From: Dichotomocladium elegans
Lineage: Eukaryota > Mucoromycota > Mucoromycetes > Mucorales > Lichtheimiaceae
Direction of reading: 5' to 3'
NCBI GenBank assembly: GCA_025716815.1
Contig: JAIXMN010000004.1
Coordinates: 992,001 to 1,056,000, forward strand
Length of the DNA: 64,000 nucleotides
The notes below the pieces were generated by a model. It worked only from the letters and a program-made list of their open reading frames with translations, had not been told where the DNA came from and did no database searches. A program made the position numbers and the translations under genes. Shown here one piece after another: positions 34,325 through 47,800 of this stretch. Positions within the stretch are counted from its first letter, which is position 1. Every line of letters begins with the position of its first letter.

Positions 34325-37300
34325 ATGTCCTGGATTGACAAGCTAGGAATTCTTGGCATACGCTCATTTAGTCCTGAAGATCCTGTTTATGTGCAATTCA
34401 ACTCACCATGCACAGTTATTTACGGGGCTAACGGCACCGGCAAAACTGCAAGTGGCTAACCGTACAACTGTTACTTTGTCACGTCTTGATCCTGATCGAT
34501 CATGTTTCTTGTTAGACCATCATCGAATGTTTAAAATATGCTTGCACTGGTGACTTGCCACCTAACAGTAAATCAGGCGCTTTCATTCATGATGTCAAAG
34601 TAAACATATGATATCAGCTGCAAATGCCTAGTTGCATTGTCTCTTACACCTACATGTGTTACAAGGTCGCAGGTACATCGGAAGTACGCTCACAGATTCG
34701 ACTCCAGTTCTACAATGTGAACGGCCACAAAATGATCTGCACGAGAAGTATGTCCCTTACCCAACGGAAAAGTACAGTCAGCCAGAAAACACTCGACACA
34801 TCGCTGCGACAGTTTGATCCCGTGACAGGCGAGGTTCGGGATAAACAAGAAACGCACTACGACGAGGGATACACATCACTCAGGCTTTGACATCTCATAG
34901 ATGACGAGTATCAGCACGCGTTGCAGTGACATGGACAATGATCTTCCAAATCATCTGGGTGTTCCGAAAGCGATTCTCGAAAACGTGATTTTTTGTCATC
35001 AAGAAGAGAGCAACTGGTATTTATCACCACCATCCGCAGCTGTCAGCAGTGCGTTATTGATGACTCCACCTGTTTTCTGTCCAGGCCGTTAAGTGAGCCA
35101 TCGGTTCTCAAGAAGAAATTCGACGATATTTTTGCATCTACAAAGTAGGGCATGCGTATACTCTTTGTCGGTCAGACAAAAGATGGACTAACATCTGCAC
35201 CATCATTCAAAAAAGATACACCAAGGCGCTTGCCAAGATCAAAGATGACCGCAAGGAAAAAGCCGCAGATATCCGAGTGGACAAAGTGCAGGTGACGACC
35301 CTGAAGAGTGATGTCGACAAGGCCCAAAAAATACAGCGATCCCTCGGCGAACTTCGAAATCGGACCGATGCCAAACGGGAGGAAGCAAAGCAGCTCGACG
35401 GAGAACTTGATGAGACCACTCAACAGATTAACTCGCTGCTCGAAAAGTTTCGCCAAGCAGAAAAAGTGTCCAATGAAATATCCCAACTGAAGCACCGCAA
35501 GAGCACACTGCAGGAGACAATAGACGAAATAGGCAAAAACATCCAGGACAGGCAAGAGACGGATGAAGAGTTGAAGACATTGTTAGCAGCCCTATCGAGC
35601 GAAGTGGAGAAGGACGAGGAGATCAGGAGAGACAATGAGTATGAATGTCTCCGAATTGAACAGCATATACAGAGCACGCGCGATGCGATTGCCTCAAAGT
35701 TGACCTCGATCGGTCGCTTGCAGGCTGCTTCGGAAGCAGTCGAAAAACTGATCAAGGAACGACAGCAGATTCTACAAGTTGCCAATGAAGAACTATCTCT
35801 CGGGTTAAGTTCCTTTGACGAACATTCGGTCCAAGCCATAAAGGACCTCGTAACGTCTCGAGAGGTTAATCTTCAGAGGATTAAGGTATATCTCCTCTCT
35901 TATCGACTTGCACTTGTTTTCCTCAAAGAAAAAGAAACGCTCCCATCTAGGATGACGCACGCGAGAGCCAGGTGGATCTCTCCGAACGGCTGCAAATGCT
36001 TACTTCCAAACGTGCAGCTCTGGAAGAAGCCAAAAAGTTGGCCAAACGCCAGATAGTGAGCGAAGATAGCATCGCCATAAATACACAAATTTTGATAACA
36101 ACTTATTACTATAGCAAGGGACAAGAGATAACTGTCGACAGCTGGGAGATCAACTGGAGAATGCTCACGTTGCTCTAACAGATCTGGATCTTGCCAAAGA
36201 CCGACTTCGGCGAGAGGTAGAACCCAGTCATTGTACAGGATAACCATCAACGTTTTATTAAATCAGCGTTATAGGAAGATGCTCTATCCAGTGTGCAAAA
36301 TACTCTTTCATCAAGGAATATTTCTCAAGAGATGTTGCAGAAAGAGCGACGATTGCGAGAGCTCGATGAGCAGATCACTTCGCTAAGCGACGAGATGTCA
36401 CATTTGAGTCGCGAGGGCGATACGCGGACCAGGCTTGGATTAAAACAAGCTGACAGAGACCGTCTCCTGTTATCGGCCTGTAGCATGTAAGTCTGCAATT
36501 CGACATCAAGTAGCAATCGTTGATCTTTTCTCTAGATTCGATGAGTTAAAAAATGAACTCAAGAAACGCCTGGGAAGGGATCCATCAATGGATACCATCG
36601 AAAAGGACGCAGCGAGCCTTGTGAGGTGAGGGATGCGTGACACGAGATAACTTTTGTATCGCTCATGTTCTATGCAGCCAGGTGAATTATAAGCTGCATG
36701 ATTCCCTAGATGCAGTTCAGGAGGCCAATCAAGAACTTTCTGCAATTGAAGCCAAAATTTCGATTGCCAAGGAAAACAGGGCTAAACAGGAGGCGAAGGC
36801 TGCTGGTGAGTGATACCGCTTTGTCTCTTTGTGGATATTGGAAACGATCGGATCATGATAATGTGGTCTCTTGGGTAGAATTTGAGCGTGTGATTCGTGC
36901 GGAATGCGGCGAGAAGGATCTCCATCAGGAAATTGAGGCTGTAGAACAGTCTCTGAAGGAGACCCGAGAGTAAGTGGGATACAATAATTCATGCGGACCA
37001 CTCTGAGATGATTTAAACCTAGGCAAGTGAGCTCACTCGATGGTGCCGCGAATATGTATAAACGCTTCAAAAAACGGAGCTTGGAGAAACATAATTGTGC
37101 GCTCTGTAAACGTGCCTACCCGAAAGAGGATGAGATGATTTTTGAGCAGTTTATCCTTGGGGTATGTCGTTTGGCTGTGATTGCAAACGGGGTTACTCAG
37201 GTCCTTCGCATATATATATATATATATATTACATGTATCTAGTTAAGTAAGGCGACGGAGGGCATTCCTGTGAAGCAGAAGGAGTTGGAAAAATCAATTG

Positions 37301-39642
37301 TCGAGAAGGAAGAACGGCGTCAGAACCTGAAAAAGCTTCAACCTGCTTGGACCAAGCTGCAGTCTTTCAAACAAGAAATGAAGGAACTGGATGACTCTAT
37401 TCGGGGATACATGGAAGAAAAAGAAAACCTGTTGACGAGAATTGACTTTGTACGGAGGGGGGGAGGTGCTGCATCTTGGGTTAATTAATAATCGTTGCTT
37501 TTTGCAGGTGAGCATTGAAAACATTGAAATCGAGAACGATAAAAAGCGGATAGACTGGATCTTGAAGCAAGCTGAGGAGGTGGCCCGCAAGCACCGAGAG
37601 GCAATGTCACTGACAAGAGAAATCGAGAAGCTTGAGAGGGATATCAAAGATACAGGATCAGCGCGCACTGTGACTGACTGTCAGCGTGAACTAGAAGATT
37701 TGGCAGATGAAAGGCAAGTAAAGATAAGATGACCCGAAGAGTTGATTGGTATGGGACTTGTACTGATATTTCGTTTGTTTGATCTTTGGCTAGTAAACTC
37801 ATTCGCCGAGACCTGAAACGACTTCAAGATGACCGTGAGGTTGCGTTGCGGGAGATCCGAGCTGCGGAGAATACTGTGCGCGATGCCCGCGATAAGGTTA
37901 AGGAGATCGAGCGTGGGATTGAATCCAGAGATCGTTTAGAGAAACAGCTCGACGCAGCTCAGCAAGAACAGAAGGAGCTTTTGAGGAACTTGAAGGTGAT
38001 GCTCTGAACAGACCATCGTTTTATTTGTCATACTGACGGACGCAACCTCTGCAGGAATCGGAGGCGCAATTGGCATACTTGGAAAAAGATATTGAAAAAA
38101 TATCCTCTCTTTCGCTGCAATCCCAAAACACATGGGTATCGAAGCAAGAAGAAGCACAAATGCTTGTTAACCAGGCCCGGCGAAGTCTGGACCGCCTAGA
38201 GTCGCTGAACCGCCAAATTGACGAGTAAGGCCCGTAACGTTTCTACCTTTAGGCAAAGATGGACTGATCAGATTGTTTTGCAGGTATCAAGGAAACCAGG
38301 ATGACAGTCTAGATCATTTGAAAGAAGAAAAAGAAAGACAGGAGATCAAGTTGGAGAACCTGAAGCAACGCCAAAAAGCCGTTGAATTGAAGATGAAGGA
38401 GCTTGAAAAGCGGATTGCCGATCGCAAGGGATCTGAAAGAGAACTTAACGACCAGCTTCGGTACAGAGCCTTGAAGAAACAGATTGCTGAATGCCAGCGA
38501 GAGCTGAGCAGTCTTGAAGGGCAACATATTGACCTTGAGCGATCGTCTTATGAGCGGCAAATGAAAGCACTCAAGATGAAGCAAGAGAAAATCATTGACA
38601 AGGTACTGGCAGCTATTCTGAGATCATTGCTGTATTGTACACAGACTCATACGGAAAGGGGTGGTCATAAAGCGTGGTGGTCTGCATGGTGAAATTAGGC
38701 AGATGCAAGTTCAGCTTGATCGATACGAGAGTGACCTTCGCACAGATTATGAGGATATTGAAAACAGATACCATGAACAATTTGTTCATCTCAAGGTAAA
38801 ATCATGCGCTCAATGAGATATAACCAAGGAGAACCAAGACAACCAACCCATGTAGATGAGCGAACTTGCTCTCCAGGATCTGGAAATCTATTCGAAAGCA
38901 CTCGAACAGTAAGCTCAGGAAAGCAGATTTTGAGGATAGGTGGATGATGATAACAATAAGAAAATAGATCAATTATGCGCTACCATACCATCAAAATGGA
39001 AGATCTTAATAAGATCATCCGCAATATGTGGGTCAACATTTACCGAGGAGGAGGTAATTTTATTAGTGGCTCTGGAGTGGGGTTGCTTTTTGCAGGCTGA
39101 CATTTTCGTCTTAGATATCGATTACATCCAGATCAAATCGGACAATGAGGGTTCAGCCGCCAACAGGTCCTATAATTACCGCGTACGTCGGACCTTGCAA
39201 ATTGTGAATGAATTCATATTGACTGGATTGTGGCATGCACATAGGTCGTAATGATGAAGGGCGGAAAGGAGCTCAATATGCGAGGGAGGTGCAGTGCCGG
39301 TCAGAAAGTGCTCGCATCGATCATTATCCGGCTAGCTCTTGCAGAGGCATTTTGTGTGAATTGCGGCGTGCTTACGCTCGATGAGCCGACGACGAATCTC
39401 GATAGGGCAAACATCGAGAGTCTTGCGACCAATCTATCCAAGTAACGGATACGCGTGTCTGTTGAAATCTCTTAACTGACATGATATCCCCCTCTCCTCC
39501 CTTTAGGCTTGTCGACTTGAGGCGGGCCAATCAGACCAATTTCCAGCTGATCATTATCACCCATGACAGCGCATTTGTTGACCAACTCCGGCGGTCGAAT
39601 GTGGCTGAATTCTTCCACCGGGTCTATAAGGATGAAAAGTAA
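34325..39642 (+). CDS. RAD50: DNA double-strand break repair protein RAD50
   Basis: The ATPase of the Mre11-Rad50-Nbs1 complex, which tethers and processes DNA ends and activates the checkpoint. Roughly twenty exons; the first are 34325-34447, 34516-34599, 34666-34833, 34901-35016 and 35085-35144. The Walker A motif GANGTGKT ends exon 1 and CHQEESNW lies near 35000. Long coiled coil with Glu/Lys/Gln-rich frames fills 35216-37000 and 37270-38800. The zinc hook CALC is at 37096-37107 and the signature/Walker B region (GRCSAGQKV, then [13 protein letters not shown]) at about 39280-39400. The first intron has a GC donor: only ACT|GCAAGT keeps KT joined to TIIECLKYA. The stop is TAA at 39640-39642. 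No break is seen. Internal exon borders were not all resolved; one intron holds an AT repeat at 37209-37228. Confidence 0.95.
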
Positions 39643-39861
39643 GGATCATGACGAGAAACTAATGCGTCTACTAAACATCAATGCCCTTATTGGGTATATA
39701 TATATATGCGTCGCCAGTCAGTACTCAAAAGTGGACAAAGTACGCAGCAATACTGCCACCGGAAGGCAATAGGCAGATTGGCCAGATAATTTTCCACAAG
39801 CGCAAATAAACAAAATCCCCCCCCAAAAAAATAGACACCTCTCTCCCGTCACCTTGCTTCA

Positions 39862-41438
39862 ATGCTTTCGCGGGTCGTTCCGGTGTATGCCCGCGGACTA
39901 CAGGCGTCATTGGCTCGGATATCAGCTGGTCGGTATGTTCCCACCTATCATAAAATGCGGATGAGATGTCTGCATTCGACAATCATGTCTGTCACGGGGG
40001 GTGATTCCGCTGGATCGGGTAAGCACACAATCTCGTCATGGCATGCCGGAAAAGCATTGCAAAGTTCATTTCTATAATAAGGAAAAGAAAAAGAAATAGT
40101 ACGGGGTGCGGCGCCACTCGAGCGGTATGACGCCCTAAAAGACATACGCCGTGATCCACAGCAACGGATGGTCATGAAACAGCTCAACAAGCTGTGGCAC
40201 GAAGTAAAGGGCTATCGGCCTCGAGAAATAGTTGAGGTTATTGAGGAAGAGGAGAAGGCCGATGAAGGACCCAAAGACAAAAGTGCGCTGGGGACTGTAC
40301 GTTTGCGACCTATATATTATTGTTATGAGGGGGTTGGGGCGACTTAAAAACATGAGGGCGTACGTGCCAATAGATCACTCGGTGGATTCAGGAACCGGCC
40401 GCGCCTCGGCAGGACCGGCCTGCGGACGCGCCGAAATCGGTGTACATTTATGGCAGTGTCGGCACGGGGAAAACCATGGTGATGGATCTGTTTTACAGCA
40501 CGCTCGGTACGGATCGCAAGCGGCGCGTGCATTACCATGCGTTCATGCTCGAGATCCACGCAAGGATCCATGCGCTCCGGACGACGACAGCTCAGGCGAA
40601 CCCGATCGGGGCAATAGCCCAGGAGATTGTGGAGAACACGACGGTGCTGTGCCTCGACGAGTTTCAGGTGACCGACATTGCGGACGCGATGCTTCTCCGG
40701 CAACTGGTCGACGAGCTTTTCGAGCGCGGGCTGGTGCTCGTGACGACGTCGAACCGCCACCCGAGCGAGTTGTACGAGAACGGCCATTCGCGTGCGCTCT
40801 TTTACCCCTGCATCCGCCGGCTCCTGACCGACTGCCACGTGGTCTGTCTGGATGCAGGCATCGATTACCGCACCACCTTCGCGCCGCACCCCTCCAGACC
40901 CGCCTTTGTCCATCCACTCAATGCGGCCACGACGGCCCACATGGCCGCGCTGCGCCATGCCTTGACGGGCGGGAAGCCCATGCGACCCATGTCTGTCGCG
41001 TTCCTCGGCAGGTCCCTGACCGTGCCTGCGCAGGTCGACGGCGTCATGGCCGCAACGTTCCATGACCTGTGCTCCGAGGCCCTCAGCGCCGCAGACTACC
41101 TCGAGATCGTCCGTCGCTTCCATACCCTCATCCTCGCCGACATCCCGGCCATCATGCGCCGCGCCGAGGCCCGCCGCTTCATCACCCTCATTGACGCGCT
41201 CTACGAGTCCCGGGTTCGGCTCTTTGCGAGTGCGGACTGCGACATCAACGAGATATTCTTCAGACCAGGCCCGGAGCAGCTGGACGACAATGACCAAAGC
41301 TCGGCAGCATCGTCCTTGTTCACGGGCGAAGAAGAGGTGTTTGCACTTCGGCGGGCGCTCTCTCGACTGCGAGAGATGCAGAGCGAGTCATGGATTGGGG
41401 TTGGAAAGGAGGCCCACTCACTCCCACGTCTCTCATGA
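39862..41438 (+). CDS. AFG1: AFG1-family mitochondrial AAA ATPase
   Basis: Three exons, 39862-40018, 40100-40296 and 40392-41438, join in phase to 466 residues. AFG1 (LACE1 in animals) is an inner-membrane-associated ATPase that helps degrade or mature respiratory-chain subunits. Exon 1 looks like a mitochondrial presequence (Arg/Ser/Ala-rich, no acidic residues early). Exon 2 gives YDALKDIRRDPQQ. Exon 3 carries Walker A GSVGTGKT, Walker B VLCLDEFQVTD, the TTSNRHPSELYENG block and FARFDELC-type C-terminal elements. Exon 3 is strikingly GC-rich compared with exons 1-2 and with neighbouring genes. The gene converges on the NDT80-like gene with 115 bases between stops. Confidence 0.93.
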
Positions 41439-41462
41439 GCAAAATGTTGTATGTGTGTGGTC

Positions 41463-41493
<31 letters not shown>

Positions 41494-41553
41494 GCATGCG
41501 TGTGTGTGTGTGTATCTGTCTATAAATATTTTTTTCGCTTCTAGCGACACGAA

Positions 41554-42428
41554 TTACGTGGAAGGTAAAGAATACATGGATACCCACGGGTGGGAAGGAT
41601 GATCCGTTTCGGTCTTTTGGCTGTTGTAGTGCCCAGGACTGCGGCCCCTGACAACAATGGGCATGGAACAGACGGATGCCACGCAATGGTGCTTATCGCT
41701 CTCCGTTTCCTTTAACACAAGATCAAGCTGAAGGACAAAATACTGCTGTCTTTGCTGCTGCTGTTGTTGTTGAATATCCGAGTGTCGCTTGCCATTGTTC
41801 GCAGTTGCGGTCCGGAATTGAATCCTATCAAAGGTAATCGTCTCGCCGGGTCGAACGGGCACCATGGCTGGCTCTGTGTGCGGTCCCTTATCCCGCTTGG
41901 GTGTCCACTGGATAAGCTGGACGGGTCGCCGGCGGGAATGATCGAGGGCGGACAATCGAAAATGATAAGATGAGGCTGAGTGTTCGTGCTGCTGCTGCTG
42001 CTGCTGGTTTGGATGAATGACGAGTGTGCAGGATAGCTGGAGATAGTTGCGCCGATAACATGTCCATTGCAATTCGTTACTCAAGAACACTCCACGATCT
42101 AACCTGCATTGAAGATGAATGGATGATAGAGGCGTTGGCCTATTTGAGAAGCGCGCAATCAAATCTGTTTTAGCAAGACGGTGGAGGGAGGAAGCAGAGG
42201 ACGGGACCGAATAAAAATGTTTCGCATCCTTACGTACAGCAGTAGCCTGCGGGCTTCTTGGTTCAGGTGGGTGGCCCCAAATAAAAGATAGCCGGCTTCG
42301 TTGGAAAGAACACGCACACGACGATGCTTGGACGGGGTCAAGGTTTTGTCTGGTTCATGTAAAACGGGCCCATGAAGGTGACGATGCGGAAAAGTGAGAG
42401 GGACGGAGTGGGATCGATGGTGTGACAT
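41554..42428 (-). CDS. NDT80/PhoG-type DNA-binding transcription factor
   Basis: Two exons from an ATG at 42428. The C-terminal exon carries a typical NDT80 fold: LDRGVFLSNELQWTCYRRNY, then ITFDRIQFRTATANNGKR, then QQYFVLQLDLVL, and VVRGRSPGHY at the end, where the family contacts DNA in the minor and major groove. Two glutamine runs (NQQQQQQ and IQQQQQQQRQQ) interrupt loops of the domain. In yeast and moulds, members control meiosis, nutrient response or conidiation; the role here is unknown. The intron is probably GTACGTAAGG...CAAATAG (phase 2), but an alternative acceptor AACAG lies nearby. The product is about 265 residues, short because little lies outside the domain. Confidence 0.75.
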
Positions 42429-42720
42429 TGAGCACCGCAAAAGGAAAAGAGAGAAAGAGAAAGAGATGCGTTGTTCATCTCTCTTTTTTTCCCTCTCCCT
42501 CAAAGTGTCGAATGCATAATTAATTGAGCGGCAGGAGAAATCGTGTGTAGTGGGTGCTTTCTCTAACGATACATTATCTTTTTTTTTTTTATTCTCAAGG
42601 GTTGGGACAAAAGGGGGTTATTTTTGGGGAGAGTATGTGGAGAACGACTATACATGCACACATATATATTTATGGGAAAGGATATGGATGGAAACGTGGG
42701 CGGCAGGGGGTGGAATCCGC

Positions 42721-44579
42721 TTATTTGTACTTGCTGGAGATGATCTTTGCAATCGTCTCGAGTTGCATATTATTGGTACCCTCGTAAATGGAGCCGATCT
42801 TGGCATCACGGTAGAACTTCTCGACGCCGGTTTCACGGACGAAACCATTACCACCCATCCATTCAACTGCGTAAGACGTAGCACGCTCGGCAACCTTGGC
42901 AGCGACAAACTTGGCCATGGCAGCCTCCATGACGAAAGGCTTACCCTCCTCCTTCAGGCGGGCAGCGTTGTAGGTCATGAGCTTCGCAGCCTCAATCTCG
43001 GAATAGACCTGGGCAAACTGGTGCTGCATGGCCTGGAACGAGCCAATGGGCTTACCAAACTGCTTGCGCTCGAACATGTATGGCAACGCGATCTCAAAGG
43101 CTCCCTGGGCAGCGCCAATCATCTGGGCAGCAATACCAATGCGGCCCTCGTTCAATGAGTCGATGGCATACTTGTAACCCTCGCCGATCTTGCCAAGAAC
43201 GTTCTCCTTGGGAACTCGAACATCGTCAAAGTTGAGAACACATGTCGAGGATGATCGGATGCCGAGCTAGAATCAGGTTTTGCGTATATGTATGTGTGCG
43301 CTTCTTCAGTACTCCGAGCAGGCAACATAAACATCCTCCAATCCCTCTCCTCGTTTTTTTGTTACCTTTTTCTCCTTCTTGGCAATCTGCACACCCCATT
43401 CCTTTTCGACAATGAAGGCGGAAATGCCCTTGTAACCCTTGGAGGGATCACTGGTCCATGCAGATAGGTAAGTTAATATACACACACACGCAAATGCTCA
43501 TACATCCTCATGTGTCACTTACGCATTTGCAAAGACAACAAAGATATCAGCTTCACCCGAGTTCGAGATCCACATCTTGCCGCCGTTCAAGAGGTAGTGG
43601 TCACCCTTGTCCTCGGCACGGGTCTGGAGCGCAAAGGCGTCACTGCCAGCTCCGCCCTCAGAGATACAGAAGCTGCCGACGGTATCCGTAGCAAGACGGG
43701 TAAGATATTTCTCCTTGAGGTCCTTGTTAGCCCACTTGCGGATGACCGTGTTGGTCAAGGTGTTCTACAAAACGATCGCGTATGTCTTAGTCAAATGCGG
43801 TTTTTTTTTCTTCCAACACAAAACAAAAAGGACTTACGTGGATGTCACACAAGGCAGAGATAGAGGGATCCACCTTTGCCAGCTCTAAAAAGGATCGCGC
43901 AGGAATTTATGTATGATCAGTAACCGGTGCTATCCCATTGCGCTTTATGTATTGCTCTTTTCTTTCAGCAGCCTTACCTTCTACAGCCAAGACAGCAGCA
44001 GTGAAGGAGCATTCGGCGCCTCCGTACTCGGCATCGGTCTCGAGACCCATCAACTATATACATCGTAGGCCAGCAAGTATCAGAAAGTTGGTCAATTGAA
44101 AGGAGAAGCAGTGTCTTCCCAAAAAAAAAGCTTACACCATTCTCAAACATGGCCTTGATGACATCCTTGTCCATTAACTCAGCCTCGTCCATGTCACGGA
44201 CTTTGGGCTGGACAACCTCACGGGCAAATCGAGCGACTAAAAACGGAGAGAAAGCAAGAATACAGGTTGTTAGAAAACAAAACAAAAAAGAGGGCGCGTG
44301 TGAGTCGTTAGAAAACTTACCGGTTTCCTGAAGCATCAACTCCTCTTCAGTGAAAGCACGCAGCGATGTGGGATTCTCGGAAGGAGAGGGCACAGAGTAA
44401 GCGGAGAGGGCCGACGAATAGGCGCTATGTACACCGAGGTGAGGCGTCAGAACAAGCCTGTATATGTGCGCACGCGTCTATGCGGGCCTGAGAAGGCCGT
44501 GATTTTACCGAGCTAAAGGCACACGGCTCTGGGTGAGAGAGCGGGAGAGCGAGCCAAGACGAGTGCGCAAGAAGGACAT
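42721..44579 (-). CDS. Mitochondrial acyl-CoA dehydrogenase, short/branched-chain type
   Basis: About eight exons from an ATG at 44579; exon 1 is 44509-44579 and exon 2 is 44321-44424. FAD-dependent oxidation of short or branched acyl-CoA in the mitochondrial matrix, for amino-acid and fatty-acid breakdown, passing electrons to ETF. The N-terminus ([18 protein letters not shown]) is a good presequence. Motifs are [29 protein letters not shown] for FAD and substrate, [17 protein letters not shown], and [14 protein letters not shown] with the catalytic Glu at the position used by SCAD/SBCAD enzymes. The C-terminus is at 42721. A TATATATA lies 58-65 bases upstream of the ATG. Codon use is strongly biased, consistent with high expression. 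Exact substrate is not determinable. Confidence 0.92.
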
Positions 44580-44636
44580 GGTGCTGAAGAAGGAGAAGGG
44601 AGAAACGAAGCTGGAAATGAGCTGAAGGCGGAGGCC

Positions 44637-44644
44637 TATATATA
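44637..44644 (-). promoter_or_regulatory. TATA box of the acyl-CoA dehydrogenase gene
   Basis: TATATATA about 60 bases upstream of the ATG at 44579, followed by a short leader. Confidence 0.5.
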
Positions 44645-44864
44645 CCCCGTTGGAATAGTTTCCCACGCTGTATAATATCCCCTTTGGCTGGGTTTACATT
44701 TCTTCTTCGACCCTCCCCTCCCCCACACTTTTAGATGGACATGCAAGCCTTTATTAGTACAAACGGTCAAAAGCTAAAAGTACATGGATGACCACTTCTT
44801 TTGTTTATGCATTCAGCTTGGTTTCCCGGAACTGAGCTATGTATAATATATACACTACTTTACT

Positions 44865-47800
44865 TCACTCGCTATCGTCATCATTCACAAAGTCACTGTC
44901 ATCATTCGAACTTTCTTCAACCACCTCGTCCATTGGCAGCTCCTCCTCATCCGCGTCTAGCGGTCCTTCATCTTCATATTCCTCATCAGAACCATCAGAC
45001 CGCTGCTGATGGCCACGGCGACGCCCAACACGCTTCCACGAGAGTGGCATATCCGGATCTAGTTGTGCCCAAGCAGTTATAAATCCGTTGGTTGGTAAGC
45101 TTAAAACCATCCACTTACGAAGAAAGCGGGACTTGAAAAAGTTGGCTAATCTCGAGGCATCCTTGTGCGCAGGTGAGGACCCGTGGTTAAACTTTTGTGC
45201 ATTCTTGCGAATAAGCTCAATATCGTCGATGATTGCCTGGTGGTTATCGTTCAATCAATTGCGCCTTAACATTTAGCCTCCATTTTATCGTTTTACTTGC
45301 CTGGCTTTGCCGATAAAAGTTGTTTTGTAACCGCTCTTGAATCATCGTTAGACACATGGGATAGGCGATCTGGCTTAAATAGTTTGGATATTGGTAATAG
45401 TCCACATGGTCAACATAGAGCTGAAAGTCATCACTTTCAATGAGCCAGTTTAAGATGTCGTTTGCCCGCTTCTTCTCCTGAGGTGTAAGCTCTCCGCCGA
45501 CATCATAGATTGCATTGAAATCTTCCCCACTTGGAACGATTTCCCACGGACTTAAATCTTCGGGTTGTGATTCCTCATCGTCCCTTTTGGTGGGAAAAAA
45601 ACGTGAACGCCTTGTCCAACCATACTGTCATCACCAAATAGAACATACCATATTATGTGATACCTCGCCCAAGGATTCCCGACACTAGCATTACGCAGCG
45701 CAGCAGTAACATCCGGCTTCACCACCGCAATCGTTCCAGTGTACTTTCCAACATCGTATAGCGCATCTACCCGTTGCCCTTCTTTCAACACCTTGAAGAT
45801 CTGCATGGATGCCACAAATTGCTCCCAGAGGACAATGAATTCCGGACTTCCATCTTCGTCGCTATAGTCGATCATGATATCACGGTATTTTTGCGCCCAG
45901 ATGGGTTCCCGGCCATTGATCAACGCATCACGTCCATTTTTGAGTTCCCGTAGACGTACTTTGAGCTGACAGAACGTGGGGGGCCCAACAATCCAGTTGA
46001 TATTTAAAATAGTTCCAATGCTAAATGGCTCTCCCGTGTCAATAGGTCCATGCTTCTCATTAAATCGCTCCTTGAGTTCAGACGTCTGCCAATATTCACG
46101 GTGTCCTTGACTAATGATCGCTATTTGATCCCCAACCTGTGGGTGATATTTTACCACATTTCGTACAGTTGTTTTCAGCCATTCTCGGGGTTCATATTGT
46201 GTAATTTCATCCCGTGTGAGTTGACGCGGCTGTGTTCGACCTTGTCGGCTGGGCTGCTGCCTCACAGGTTGGGCTCTCTCGACATTGTTTCTTCCAATGG
46301 CGCGCCGCTTGGTGGATCTCGTGGATACTTCCGCCTGGTCCTCAAAGTCCTCATCACTGTCTGCATTTATCGCTGTCGACCGAAGCTGTCGCTTCCTAGT
46401 TACAATCTGAACCTCTGTGGACGAATCACTTTCATTTTGCGGACGCGCGAAATCGTTCACGCTGCCATGGTCGGTATCTGACACCACATCCACATCTATT
46501 TCCTCTTCGCTATCATTTTCCTCATCAAGGTCGCTCTCGCGGTATGACACTTGTGTTCGCTGCCGTCTCCATCTCCTTGGCCGGCCTGAGTGATCATCTT
46601 CGCTTCGAGATGCTTCTTGATCTTCAGCCTGTCGACGTCCACCAGTGTTTGACCGGCCCGAATACCGATGCCGTGTCGGAGGTCGGCCTCTACCACGGCC
46701 GCGCGTCCGAGATGTAGCCCGCCGAGAGACTGTCCGAGATCTATCTGGTGATACGGACTGCTCCTGTGTGAATGGTGATCGCGAATGCTGTCTTGTGCGT
46801 ATACGTGAAGGAGCGGGAGATCGTCGTCTCAAGCGCCCAGCGCGGCTACGTGTCACTGGCCCGTCATCATCGTCTTCGTAATCGTCGCTTCCTTCATAAA
46901 CCTCATCATTTCCTTCAAACATGGCTGAATCACTATCCTCTTCGGAACTATCCTCGCCTTGATTGTGCTCCTCATTGTAGTCTTCGTCGTTTGGATCATC
47001 TGGGATAGCACTGGGGATGGGCGGTGTAGGATCTGGTTCTGGAATAGCTACTTCTTGTTGCTCCTCCTCCTCGTCATTCGGAACAAATTCTTTTCGTTTG
47101 CGGGTGACATAACTCCTATCAATGATCGCTGGCACCATTGGTTTACTGGTTTTGATTCTAGATACACACACGTGCGTATATGTATTTCAGTACATGACTA
47201 ATCCCTTTTGTCTTGTGTTGGATTACCTTTCTTCCTCATTGATGTATTCTTCCAAACGATGCAAGTATTCTGCCTCCATGCTATTCATGGTGATCTTCAG
47301 ATCGCGCCCTAAATGATGGACATGAGCGCACTGTGCTCTCTTTCCCTATTTTCGCATTACCATATCCTTCTTTCTTCTGTCTACCATACTCGATGCCAGC
47401 CTCATTCCTGATAAGGGTATAGGGGAGGGTATGTGGAGGCTTTGATGTCTGATCATCAAGTACAGTTCCGTCTCGATCAATGCGGATAGGTAGGTAGTCG
47501 CTGTAAAAATACTGGCCACGCACCCATTCTTTGACTTGATTATATTCGCCGCTGGATGGATTGATGCTAAACAAAGTGCATTTTCCTTCCTGGTCCGTTA
47601 CAGCATAATCAAATCCGTCACGGGAAAACTTGCAATCCAAGAATGTTCGCTGATATGAAAAATCTGATTTTTGTTAATCAGGATCAGCATAACCCAGTTT
47701 CCATGAACAATCCTTACTTTTGATTGCTTGCAGCTGATTTACGTCCCACAGGATGATACGTCCGTCATAGCCTGCTGAAACGACAAGTCGTGGATTTACA

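Noticed and set aside
37209..37228. AT repeat as a regulatory element
   Set aside because: Simple microsatellite within a RAD50 intron.
40344..41297. 317-codon minus-strand ORF with Arg/Gly/Glu-rich composition
   Set aside because: Antisense shadow of the GC-rich AFG1 exon 3; long antisense frames are expected in GC-rich coding DNA.
42550..43158. 202-codon plus-strand ORF
   Set aside because: Antisense shadow of the acyl-CoA dehydrogenase gene with strong codon bias.
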